Shown piece after piece: positions 51,788 to 59,968 of a DNA stretch of 64,000 nt (the stretch's first letter is position 1; every line of letters starts with the position of its first letter). The notes beneath the pieces are model-generated. The model was not told the origin of the DNA. It searched no databases and saw only the letters and a list, made by a program, of their open reading frames with translations. This stretch comes from Bacilli bacterium (GTDB lineage Bacteria; Bacillota_I; Bacilli_A; RFN20; CAG-826): NCBI GenBank assembly GCA_900767825.1, contig CAAGAN010000037.1, positions 1 through 64,000 of the forward strand. The letters run 5' to 3'. Made by a program: the position numbers and the translations under genes.

Positions 51788-54262
51788 ATGAAAAGAAAAG
51801 CAATATTATTATGCCTAAGCCTAGCCACCTTGACTTCCTGTTCTTTTAATCTTGGCTCTAGTTCAGGCAAAACTACTGATTCGAACGGAACAGTAACTAC
51901 CTCAGATATCGATAGTGAAGAAAATAAAGTTTTCTCTCTAAAGGATTATTTCTCATTAATTGGAGAAACTCCAATTGCTAATAACGTCATTGAAATTGCT
52001 AAAGAAGGACATAAATTCGATTATTGTTTCAATAATGTTAGTTTTAATTCCGCTACATCTTCTATAAAAGTCGAGAAGAATGGAAGCATATTCAACATTG
52101 ATGGCTTTATTGGAATTAGCCAAATAAAGATTTCTTATAAAAGCAACGCCAATACAAAAATCGAACTTACTAGAATTGAGAACAACGAAGAGAAAACTGA
52201 AACTCAAGTCCTTTCTTCAAGCCTAGATTCCTTTAGCGATATCACTCTTTCAGCAGCGTCTAATCCAAGCAAATTGAAGTTAATTGCAAATGATGTTTTA
52301 TATATTAAAACACTAGAAATCGAATACACGGGTCAACTAGATTTATCTAATCACGCTTCAAAAGTAACATTGAATAGATTAAAGGAAGCATATCAAGTTG
52401 GCGATACTTTTGATGTCGCAAATGGAATAAGTGCAACTGCTACTTTATCAACTTCTTCTTTAATGCTAGTTCATGATGAAACTAGTATTAATGGATATAA
52501 ATTAATTGCTAAAGATGAATCTAATAAAGAAATTGATTTATTCTCACCTTTTGAAAAAGAAGGGACTATTACAATAGAAGCTAAATATAGAAGTCTAACT
52601 TCTAATCAAATCCAAATCAAAATTAATCCAAAATCAATTGTTTTAGCCACTTCTATATCTTTAACTCCAGCAGAAAAAACAATCTCAGTAGGCCAAGAGT
52701 TCACTTTAAATGCCACTATTTCTCCAGAAGATACAACTGATAAAACAGTTACATATGTCTCTAAAAATAGCGAAATCGCGACAGTAACTAGTGACGGAGT
52801 TGTCAAAGGAATCAAAGAAGGGAGTACCACTATTGAAGCGACTTGTAATAATGTAAAAGCCACTTCAACTATAACTGTTACCAATAGCAAAGGTTATTAC
52901 ATTGGCTCAACTAAACACAATGTAAGCGTTATCGATCCTTATTACGCCCCTTCTAAAGGCGACCAAAAGTTACTATTTATACCAATAAGTATCAAGAATG
53001 CTACATACACCTGGTCTCAAACATATCTAGATAATATAGAAACAAATATCACTACCATTGCTTCTTATTATGCAAACGCTTCTTTCAACAAGTTAAGCTT
53101 AACTGGTGGAATTGCTGGATCTGTGGGCAAGATGTTTTCTTCTGACTATACCGAATCGGATTTTGATGGAGACACAGGATACGATAGATTAGTCGAAGTC
53201 ATGAATGCGTCCGTCAATTGGGTTGCTTCAAATTTCAAGGACATCAATCTTTCTGATTACGATACAAATAAGGATGGATATCTAGATTCAGTCCATTTTG
53301 TATTCAATGGATATACAAAGCAATGGGGCAACGCTTTATGGCCACATATGTCTACTTTAGACAATAATCCAGGTTCATCCACCCCTACAATTAGATCTTA
53401 TTCAGCCACATCGATTGGATTTATTAATGATGCCTATACAACTATCCATGAGCAGGGTCATATCTTCGGACTAGAAGATTATTATGATTATGCCGAAGGA
53501 TCAACTTTCTCCTTGCTAGGTGGAGCGGATATGCAAGATCACAATATGTTTGACTGGAACTCTTTCTCCAAATTAGAGATGGGATGGGTCAATCCTTATG
53601 TAATAGATGGAACTAGGGATGAAGTTACTTTAAAGATTAATCCTGCTTCTAGTAGCGGAGATTGCATCCTAATCTCACCAAGTTGGAATGGAACTGCTTT
53701 TGATGAATATATCCTTCTAGAACTATTCACTAAAGTCGGCAATAACACCAAGGACTGGAGCACTTGGACCACCCACTATAACGGCTTAGGAGTAGGTGGA
53801 ATTAGGCTCTACCATGTCGATGCAAGATTATGGGGATATAACAGTGCAAATACATTTAATAGCGGTGGTTTCGTTGACGATATTGATTCAAATAAATATA
53901 ACTATCTTCAACTAGCAAATCATAACACTTCAAATAACACTGATTACGCTACAGCTAAACCTAGTGCAATTGCTAATAAGGGTTATCATTTATTGCAACT
54001 TATCCAAGCTTCAAACAGGAATACTTTCGAGACACTTTCAAAATCAAGTTCCACTCCTACAACCCATTTACTTTGTGCAGCAGATTTATTCTATACAGGT
54101 CATAAATTCTCAATTGGAGAATATTCAGGATATACTGATTATGGAGATAAGTTCTTCAAAAACAGGACAGCCTTGAATAACGGAAAGAAGTTCCCATATG
54201 TAATTAGCTTTGATAAGGTTACTACCACTGAAGCTACTATCACTATCAAAAAGATTGCCTAA
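51788..54262 (+). CDS. lipoprotein metalloprotease, M6 (immune inhibitor A)-like, with Big_2 domain
   Basis: An 824-residue surface protein. Lipobox LTSC with C18 after a short signal; Ser/Thr linker; an unassigned domain (about 35-280); a bacterial Ig-like Big_2 domain (about 285-370) with ISVGQEFTLNATISPEDTT; then a protease domain with zinc motif HEQGHIFGLEDYYD at 554-567, the HExxHxxGxxD pattern of M6-type peptidases. Likely degrades host or dietary proteins at the cell surface. SD GGAGGG lies in a possible regulatory hairpin. Substrate unknown. Confidence 0.85.
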   Translation: MKRKAILLCLSLATLTSCSFNLGSSSGKTTDSNGTVTTSDIDSEENKVFSLKDYFSLIGETPIANNVIEIAKEGHKFDYCFNNVSFNSATSSIKVEKNGSIFNIDGFIGISQIKISYKSNANTKIELTRIENNEEKTETQVLSSSLDSFSDITLSAASNPSKLKLIANDVLYIKTLEIEYTGQLDLSNHASKVTLNRLKEAYQVGDTFDVANGISATATLSTSSLMLVHDETSINGYKLIAKDESNKEIDLFSPFEKEGTITIEAKYRSLTSNQIQIKINPKSIVLATSISLTPAEKTISVGQEFTLNATISPEDTTDKTVTYVSKNSEIATVTSDGVVKGIKEGSTTIEATCNNVKATSTITVTNSKGYYIGSTKHNVSVIDPYYAPSKGDQKLLFIPISIKNATYTWSQTYLDNIETNITTIASYYANASFNKLSLTGGIAGSVGKMFSSDYTESDFDGDTGYDRLVEVMNASVNWVASNFKDINLSDYDTNKDGYLDSVHFVFNGYTKQWGNALWPHMSTLDNNPGSSTPTIRSYSATSIGFINDAYTTIHEQGHIFGLEDYYDYAEGSTFSLLGGADMQDHNMFDWNSFSKLEMGWVNPYVIDGTRDEVTLKINPASSSGDCILISPSWNGTAFDEYILLELFTKVGNNTKDWSTWTTHYNGLGVGGIRLYHVDARLWGYNSANTFNSGGFVDDIDSNKYNYLQLANHNTSNNTDYATAKPSAIANKGYHLLQLIQASNRNTFETLSKSSSTPTTHLLCAADLFYTGHKFSIGEYSGYTDYGDKFFKNRTALNNGKKFPYVISFDKVTTTEATITIKKIA

Positions 54263-54310
54263 TTAACTGGAAACAAATAACGGTATAACACAATACCCGA
54301 AAATAGAGTT

Positions 54311-54339
54311 TGACACAGGCTTATATTAATAATATAATC
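54311..54339 (+). promoter_or_regulatory. consensus SigA promoter of rpsD
   Basis: TTGACA (54311-54316) - 17 nt - TATAAT (54334-54339): both hexamers perfect. The strongest promoter by sequence in the window. Start expected near 54346. Confidence 0.92.
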
Positions 54340-54345
54340 ACACTC

Positions 54346-54491
54346 GCGAAAGCAGCAGGTTTTTACTCTTTTGTCTGACGTCGATAAATAAAACAAGTAA
54401 GCAAGGCTACGTTGCTGAAAGGAAACTTCGACACCCGGAAAGATGGAAAAGACTTCCTAACTTGCTAACGCAAAGAAAGGAGACATCAAAT
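54346..54491 (+). ncRNA. structured rpsD leader, probable S4 autoregulatory element
   Basis: A 146-nt leader with pairing potential, for example GCAAGG near 54403 with CTTGC near 54463, and GGAAAG / CTTCC stretches. In Bacilli S4 represses rpsD by binding such a leader. The assignment rests on position and foldability, not on a motif match. Confidence 0.55.
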
Positions 54492-55097
54492 ATGTCAAGA
54501 TACACAGATTCAACGTGGAAAAAATCACGCCATCTCGGTTTTTCAGTTCTCGAAACCGGTGATGAACTCAAGAAGAGACAAACTGGCCCAGGACAACACG
54601 GCGCCGATAGAAAGAGGAAATCCTCTGAATACGGAATCCAACTTTTGGAAAAGCAAAAGCTTCGCACCCTATATGGAGTCAACGAAAGACAATTCCGCCG
54701 TTTATTCACCCTTGCTTTAAAGGAACCAACAGTCACTGGTTTAGCTTTCTTCAGAATTCTTGAATCCAGGCTTGATAACCTCGTTTATCGTATGGGTTTC
54801 GCCCGTACACGTGCTGGTGCTAGACAATTAGTCAACCATGGACATATCTTAGTCAATGGCAAAAAGTGTGATATCCCATCCGCTTTATGCAATGTTGGCG
54901 ACGTTATTTCCCTAAAGGAAACTAGCCCACTAAAATGTGTTAAAGAAGCCATGGACTCCAAGCCAGCCACTGTTCCATATGTAACAGTCGATGCTGAAAA
55001 GTTCCAAGGAACATTCGCTAGACTTCCAGAACGTAACGAATTAGCTCTTGAAATCAACGAATCCGCTATCATCGAATACTATAACAGAAAGTTATAA
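54492..55097 (+). CDS. rpsD: 30S ribosomal protein S4
   Basis: A 201-residue S4. The ATG at 54492 follows SD AAAGGAG; a TTG 30 nt upstream is inside the leader. MSRYTDSTWKKSRHLGFS, KRQTGPGQHG and the S4 RNA-binding domain (LESRLDNLVYRMGFARTRAG, near 90-110, then ARQLVNHGHILVNGKK) are present. Assembly initiator of the 30S body. Monocistronic, as in Bacilli. Confidence 0.96.
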   Translation: MSRYTDSTWKKSRHLGFSVLETGDELKKRQTGPGQHGADRKRKSSEYGIQLLEKQKLRTLYGVNERQFRRLFTLALKEPTVTGLAFFRILESRLDNLVYRMGFARTRAGARQLVNHGHILVNGKKCDIPSALCNVGDVISLKETSPLKCVKEAMDSKPATVPYVTVDAEKFQGTFARLPERNELALEINESAIIEYYNRKL

Positions 55098-55112
55098 TCC
55101 ATTTGATGCTAG

Positions 55113-55138
55113 GCCAGGCAGCAATGCCTGGCTTTTTT
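55113..55138 (+). terminator. terminator of rpsD
   Basis: GCCAGGCA-GCAA-TGCCTGGC, perfect 8-bp stem, T6. Confidence 0.95.
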
Positions 55139-55146
55139 CTTTGCAA

Positions 55147-55173
55147 AAATAAAAAGCAGGTTGCCCTGCTTTT
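55147..55173 (-). terminator. terminator of tyrS
   Basis: On the minus strand AAAAGCAGG / CCTGCTTTT with loop GCAA, continuing into T residues. Confidence 0.9.
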
Positions 55174-55189
55174 AAAGATTCCTAACTTA

Positions 55190-56440
55190 TTAGAATTCAC
55201 CTAAGGCGTAATTCTTCTTTCCTCTTTTAACTACTAGATATCTATTAAATAAGGCAAGAGAAGAATTAATCATTTCGTTTGGATCAGTATGCTTAATCCC
55301 GTTAATTGAAACTGAATTACCAGTAATGAAGGTTCTAGCTTCGCGTTTAGAAGTTGCTAACCCCAAATTAATTATTAGGTCTTCTAATTTCATTTCGCCT
55401 TCAACATGTTTCTTGAATTCGCCGAATAGTTCGATAATCTCGTTTTCTTTTAAGGAAGCAACATCCCCAGAGAATAAAGCTTCGCTCATCTTTATAGCCT
55501 CTAAAGCAGCTTCTTCCCCGTGTATATCCTTAGTTACTTCATATGCAACTTTCTTTTGTCCAATTCTAGCGCCTGGAGAAGCAAAATGTTCGGCAGCAAC
55601 CTTTTCGATTTCATCCTTGCTTAAAAAGGAGAATATCTTAAGGAACCTAATCGCATCTTCATCAGTTACATTCATGAAATATTGATATAAGGCATATGGA
55701 GAAGTTAGGTTTCTATCTAGGAAAAGGGCACCCTTTTCTGATTTGCCGAACTTCTTGCCATCACTCCTTAAAATCAAATGGGCAGTCATGACTTCAGCAG
55801 CCTCGTTTTCCCCATCGATTTTTCTAATTAATTCTAGTCCAGAAGTCAAATTGCCCCACTGGTCATTCCCACCCAATTGGATATTGACACCATATTTATG
55901 ATGGAGGAAATAGAAATCGATTGATTGAAGTATTTGGTAAGAGAATTCAGTAAAAGAAATACCGGCTTCTAATCTAGATTTGACGATTTCTTTCGATAAC
56001 ATGTAGTTAATGGAGAAGAATTTGCCATAATCGCGAAGGAAATCGATTACACTCATATGCCCTAACCAATCATAATTAGAGACAACCATGCCTTTGTCTT
56101 CGTTAGTCAAGTCGATATATCTTTCTAGTTGGTTCTTAATCGATTCGGTATTGGCTTTTAATGTTTCTTCGTTTTGGAGATTTCTTTCCTTACTTTTTCC
56201 AGAAGGATCTCCAATCATGCCGGTCGCACCTCCAACCAGGGCAATGACTTTATGTCCATATAATTGGAATCTCTTTAATAAAGAAATCATGACATAATTG
56301 CCAAGGTGCATTGAGGAAGCACTAGGATCAAAGCCACAATAAAGAGTTTGCTTGCTCTCTAGCATTTCCCTAAGTTTTGCTTCATCGCTATATTGTTGGA
56401 TGAGGCCTCTATAAATTAAATCATCAATAATGTTTTCCAT
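55190..56440 (-). CDS. tyrS: tyrosyl-tRNA synthetase
   Basis: A class I synthetase of about 416 residues. MENIIDDLIYRGLIQQYSDE at the start, the HIGH-like motif in SASSMHLGNY near 45, the KMSKS-like KFGKSEKGALF near 230 and an S4-like RNA-binding C-terminus (LATSKREARTFI near 355). The ATG at 56440 is preferred over one 6 nt upstream because a TAGAAT -10 ends 7 nt before it. No T-box leader is present, unlike many Bacillota tyrS genes. Confidence 0.94.
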   Translation of the reverse strand: MENIIDDLIYRGLIQQYSDEAKLREMLESKQTLYCGFDPSASSMHLGNYVMISLLKRFQLYGHKVIALVGGATGMIGDPSGKSKERNLQNEETLKANTESIKNQLERYIDLTNEDKGMVVSNYDWLGHMSVIDFLRDYGKFFSINYMLSKEIVKSRLEAGISFTEFSYQILQSIDFYFLHHKYGVNIQLGGNDQWGNLTSGLELIRKIDGENEAAEVMTAHLILRSDGKKFGKSEKGALFLDRNLTSPYALYQYFMNVTDEDAIRFLKIFSFLSKDEIEKVAAEHFASPGARIGQKKVAYEVTKDIHGEEAALEAIKMSEALFSGDVASLKENEIIELFGEFKKHVEGEMKLEDLIINLGLATSKREARTFITGNSVSINGIKHTDPNEMINSSLALFNRYLVVKRGKKNYALGEF

Positions 56441-56447
56441 GGGCATT

Positions 56448-56476
56448 ATTCTATCTCAATAAAGATACAAAGCCAA
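56448..56476 (-). promoter_or_regulatory. start-proximal promoter of tyrS
   Basis: Minus strand: TTGGCT (56471-56476) - 17 nt - TAGAAT (56448-56453), then 7 nt to the ATG at 56440. There is no SD; the predicted transcript starts at or next to the start codon. Confidence 0.6.
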
Positions 56477-56557
56477 ACAAATAAAGCCCATTTTAGACAG
56501 AAAAAACTATAGCAAATGGACACCAAAAGGGTATTTTACTCTTTCCTATAAATATAT

Positions 56558-56563
56558 TATAAT
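56558..56563 (+). promoter_or_regulatory. start-proximal -10 box of the CNNM pair
   Basis: TATAAT ends 11 nt before the ATG at 56575; the gap TAACTCTCGAT has no SD. Confidence 0.5.
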
Positions 56564-56574
56564 TAACTCTCGAT

Positions 56575-57711
56575 ATGGAAGTTCCTTTATCTACTTGTAT
56601 TGATCCCTTACTGTTAGAATCTAATCCAATTACCGTATATGGTATGCCGATGTGGGTAGCCTGGCTACTCATAGCAATAATGTTAATTATATCTGGCTTA
56701 TTCAGTGCTTCAGAGAATGCTTTTTCTAATTGCAATAAATATCATTTTAAAGTCGAAGCCAATAAAGGAAACATCACTTCCAAGATAATTGTTAGGTTAA
56801 CCGAAAAATTTGAGGATACCTTAGTAACAGTCCTAGTAGGAAATAATATAGTCCAGACTTTGATGTCATCTATTTCTGCCGTTATTTTCTATAACATCTG
56901 CAAGGCTAATGGGATAAGCGGTTCTTTAGAAGCCATATTCTCTGCCGGAGTCATGGGTGCTTTGGTATATATAGTTTCTGATACTTGCCCAAAGATATTA
57001 TCAAAAGCCATTCCAAACAGGATGGCGGTTATTCTAGCATGGCCTGATTTTATCGTCGGCATATTGCTTTTCCCCATCATATTTATATTTAGATATGTCT
57101 TAAAAGCAGTACACAAGATATTTAAAATCAAAGATGAAAATGTCCTATCTAAAGAAGATTTCATTGAAAAGGCCGATGAAGCAAAGCTAGAAGATGAACC
57201 TAGCGAAGAAAATGAGAATAATGAGGAATTATTCGAAGAAGACGAGATGAAACTTCTTTCAAAAGCCTTTACTTTCGATTCGATTAAGATTGAGCAAGTA
57301 ATGACTAAAAAAGAAAACATCATTGCCTTAAAGGAAGAAGATTTGGTTGTAGACAAAGTCAACGATTTCATCATGAATTCAACTTTATCTAGATTCCCGG
57401 TCATCAATGACGAAGGTGAATATGTTGCCATATTAAGTCTAAACCTATATTTTGAGGAATATTCAAAAGACCCCCATCTAGATATTAGATCAATATTAAT
57501 CCAGCCAGTCTATGTTGATATCGATGAAACTCTAGGTGATGCTTTTGAGATATTAAACAAGGAACATTCTCACTTAGCCTTAGTAAAGAATAAGGATAAC
57601 CAAGTAGTTGGGCTTGTCACCATGGATGATATTTTAGCAGAGCTAGTTGGCAAACTAGATACATCCTCAACTCCAATAAGAAGGAAAAAGAAAGGAGAGA
57701 AAGTATGTTAA
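56575..57711 (+). CDS. CNNM/CorB-type membrane protein with CBS pair
   Basis: A 378-residue DUF21 (CNNM) protein: membrane region about 20-180 with SGLFSASENAFSNCNKYHF near 42, an acidic loop, and a CBS pair (about 235-365) with VMTKKENI, SRFPVINDEGEYVAIL and VVGLVTMDDILAELVG. Family members transport or sense Mg2+ or regulate Na+/Mg2+ exchange. It lacks the C-terminal CorC_HlyC domain found in its downstream paralogue. Overlaps that paralogue by 7 nt. Confidence 0.85.
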   Translation: MEVPLSTCIDPLLLESNPITVYGMPMWVAWLLIAIMLIISGLFSASENAFSNCNKYHFKVEANKGNITSKIIVRLTEKFEDTLVTVLVGNNIVQTLMSSISAVIFYNICKANGISGSLEAIFSAGVMGALVYIVSDTCPKILSKAIPNRMAVILAWPDFIVGILLFPIIFIFRYVLKAVHKIFKIKDENVLSKEDFIEKADEAKLEDEPSEENENNEELFEEDEMKLLSKAFTFDSIKIEQVMTKKENIIALKEEDLVVDKVNDFIMNSTLSRFPVINDEGEYVAILSLNLYFEEYSKDPHLDIRSILIQPVYVDIDETLGDAFEILNKEHSHLALVKNKDNQVVGLVTMDDILAELVGKLDTSSTPIRRKKKGEKVC

Positions 57712-58988
57712 TAACTATTTATTGCATAATACTATTTCTCCTTTTAATCGGCTCGATGTTATTTTCTAGTGCCGACATGGCTTTTGGCTCAGTTTCTTTA
57801 ACCAAATTAGAAAAGAAAGCCAATACCAAAAAAGGCAAGATTGCCTATAAATTAGCTAAAGGATATGACAAGACCATATCCACCATATTGCTTTGGAACG
57901 ACGTTATAAATGCCGCACTTGATTCTATTTCAACTTTATTAGGAATTAACGTAGCCATCTCATTAATGAACCTAACTAACCAAGACCAAATCGAAACAAT
58001 GGGCCTAGTATTCTCCTTGATATTCCTAGTCATAAAAATCATATTTGGGGAGATAATCGCCAAAAGTCTAGGGAAGGTATTTAATTTAAAACTTGCGACT
58101 ACTTATTCTTACCCATTGTCATTTTGCTATTACTTGACCTTCCCAATTACTTTCCTTATGTCTGGATTTGGGACAATAGTTACCTATCCTATAACCCATA
58201 ATCTAAATGATTACCAGACTAGCGATGAAGAACTTCATGAAATGGTCGATGAGATTGAAGAAAAAGGCGAGATTGATGAACAAGCTGCCGATATGATTAG
58301 GGGAACAATAGATTATGCGACTACCGAAGCTTTTGAGATAATGACCCCTAGGGCTAAAATATATGGCATTTCTAGCGAAGATAAATTAGAAGATATCTTA
58401 TCCAATAAAGAAGCACTCCTCCATTCAAGGATTCCTGTATATGATGGAGACTTAGATAACATCAAGGGATTTATCAAAAGCAAAACCTTGATGAGGCTAA
58501 AACTAGAAGGGAAGGAAGATATCCCAGAAGATGCGATTGAAAAAGTTATATATATCCCTCATACAAAAGAGATTAATGATGTCTTTAACAAGATGAAGCA
58601 AGACCATATTGCAATGAGTGTTGTCCTTGATGAATATGGGGCTGCCGAAGGTATCATTACAATGGAAGACATCATTGAGGAAATAGTCGGCGAAATTTGG
58701 GATGAAAAAGACAAGGCAAATGAGCCGGTATCTGAAAAAGCCGATGGAAGCTATGTAATAGATGGGATGATGACTTTACGTGATTTCTGCTTCCTATTTG
58801 ATATTGATTTCGATGAAATCGATACAGAATATGTCACAATAGGCGGCTATTGTATTGAATTGCTCGATGATAGATTTGCCAAAGTCGGCGACATAATACA
58901 TTTTAAAAACCTCATTCTTGAAATAATTTCAATGGATGGTATAAAGGTAAAAAAGATATTAGTTAAAAAAGAAGAAACCGAAGAATGA
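57705..58988 (+). CDS. CNNM/CorC-type membrane protein (DUF21 + CBS + CorC_HlyC)
   Basis: A 427-residue paralogue: DUF21 membrane domain with MLFSSADMAFGSVSLTKLEK near 15, CBS pair with IMTPRAKIYGI near 210 and VVLDEYGAAEGIITMEDII near 306, and a C-terminal CorC_HlyC domain (about 345-425). SD AAAGGAG in the end of the upstream gene. Two tandem CNNM proteins suggest a heteromeric complex (inference). Confidence 0.88.
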   Translation: MLITIYCIILFLLLIGSMLFSSADMAFGSVSLTKLEKKANTKKGKIAYKLAKGYDKTISTILLWNDVINAALDSISTLLGINVAISLMNLTNQDQIETMGLVFSLIFLVIKIIFGEIIAKSLGKVFNLKLATTYSYPLSFCYYLTFPITFLMSGFGTIVTYPITHNLNDYQTSDEELHEMVDEIEEKGEIDEQAADMIRGTIDYATTEAFEIMTPRAKIYGISSEDKLEDILSNKEALLHSRIPVYDGDLDNIKGFIKSKTLMRLKLEGKEDIPEDAIEKVIYIPHTKEINDVFNKMKQDHIAMSVVLDEYGAAEGIITMEDIIEEIVGEIWDEKDKANEPVSEKADGSYVIDGMMTLRDFCFLFDIDFDEIDTEYVTIGGYCIELLDDRFAKVGDIIHFKNLILEIISMDGIKVKKILVKKEETEE

Positions 58989-59917
58989 AAAAGAATACCA
59001 AACTAACTATTATCTTAGGGACATTGTTTCTTTCTTCATGCTCTTTTACTAGATATAGTTCTAAATCTAGTTCAAGCGAAGAAACCACAACAACTAATGT
59101 AGTTACAACAAAAACTGATTCAGTTACATCGTCTGGTGAAACTACTTCTAGCGAAGAAAATTCGACTGAATCAAGTATAGAATCAAGCGAATCCTCTTAC
59201 TCAAGCGAGTCTTCTAGTAACGTAGAATCATCCACCGAATCTAGTGAATCCTCTAGTTCATCAAACAAAGAATCTTCTATTGAATCCTCTAGTTCATCTA
59301 GGCCTGAAATTAATGAAGATGGATATTATAGGATTGAACCAGTCCGATCTAATGAACCTTATTTCAATGTCTATAACCTAGATGGAACAATAGAGAAGAC
59401 AATAAAGAAATCAGTCGAATCAGATTCATCTACTTGGTATATAGATCCAATGGATGTGGCCTTGTATTATCAAGCCTATAGGGAAACTCCGATTAATTAT
59501 TGTTTTAATGATAGAAATCAAGAAGGGTCTACTAGCCAGGAACATTTTAATAAATACGGGAAATATGCTAGATTCTATTCTAAAGATTATTTTAGAACCG
59601 ATGGATATATGCAATCTATCCCTACTCCCCATGAATATAGATATTTTGAGATAGATATATCTAACGGGAATGATGGATATTCCTATAAATCTAGAAAAAC
59701 TAAACGTCTAGTTGTAGTTTATAATGGCCTTACCCAATACGAGAAAAAACATCCTGTAATATTTTATACATCTAACCATTATTCTTCTTTCTTTGAAGTT
59801 ACTAACTATGCTAGAAAATTTGCATCTAGTCCTTCTTTATCTTGGATTGGAAATGAATTTGATGGAGAGAAAACTGGATTTGGGAATTATATAAAACCTG
59901 AAACCATATCAATATAA
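58985..59917 (+). CDS. barnase-like extracellular ribonuclease lipoprotein
   Basis: A 310-residue lipoprotein: signal with lipobox LSSC (C19), an 85-residue Ser/Glu/Thr linker (about 24-106), then a domain that aligns by eye with barnase. DVALYYQAYRETPINY (157-172) matches barnase VADYLQTYHKLPDNY; YFEIDIS (220-226) matches READIN, with E222 as general base; KSRKTKR holds R237 and R241; and YTSNHYSSF (261-269) matches KTTDHYQTF, with H265 as general acid. All catalytic positions seem kept. No barstar-like gene is visible in the window. Coupled to the CNNM gene by a 4-nt overlap. Confidence 0.78.
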   Translation: MKKNTKLTIILGTLFLSSCSFTRYSSKSSSSEETTTTNVVTTKTDSVTSSGETTSSEENSTESSIESSESSYSSESSSNVESSTESSESSSSSNKESSIESSSSSRPEINEDGYYRIEPVRSNEPYFNVYNLDGTIEKTIKKSVESDSSTWYIDPMDVALYYQAYRETPINYCFNDRNQEGSTSQEHFNKYGKYARFYSKDYFRTDGYMQSIPTPHEYRYFEIDISNGNDGYSYKSRKTKRLVVVYNGLTQYEKKHPVIFYTSNHYSSFFEVTNYARKFASSPSLSWIGNEFDGEKTGFGNYIKPETISI

Positions 59918-59949
59918 AAAGAGCTCCCAAGGGGTAAAAGGAGCTCTTT
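59918..59949 (+). terminator. terminator between the barnase-like gene and the convergent ABC operon
   Basis: AAAGAGCTCC / GGAGCTCTTT, 10-bp perfect stem with a 12-nt loop. Symmetric A and T flanks allow use from both sides. Confidence 0.8.
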
Positions 59950-59968
59950 AGGTAAAAGGAGTTAATCC

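Noticed and set aside
54281..54304. GGTAT / ATACC hairpin after the metalloprotease gene
   Set aside because: Only 5 bp and followed by AAAATAG rather than a T-run, so not supported as a terminator.
54462..54491. TTG-initiated extension of rpsD
   Set aside because: It would translate part of the leader and the SD; the ATG at 54492 matches the conserved S4 N-terminus.
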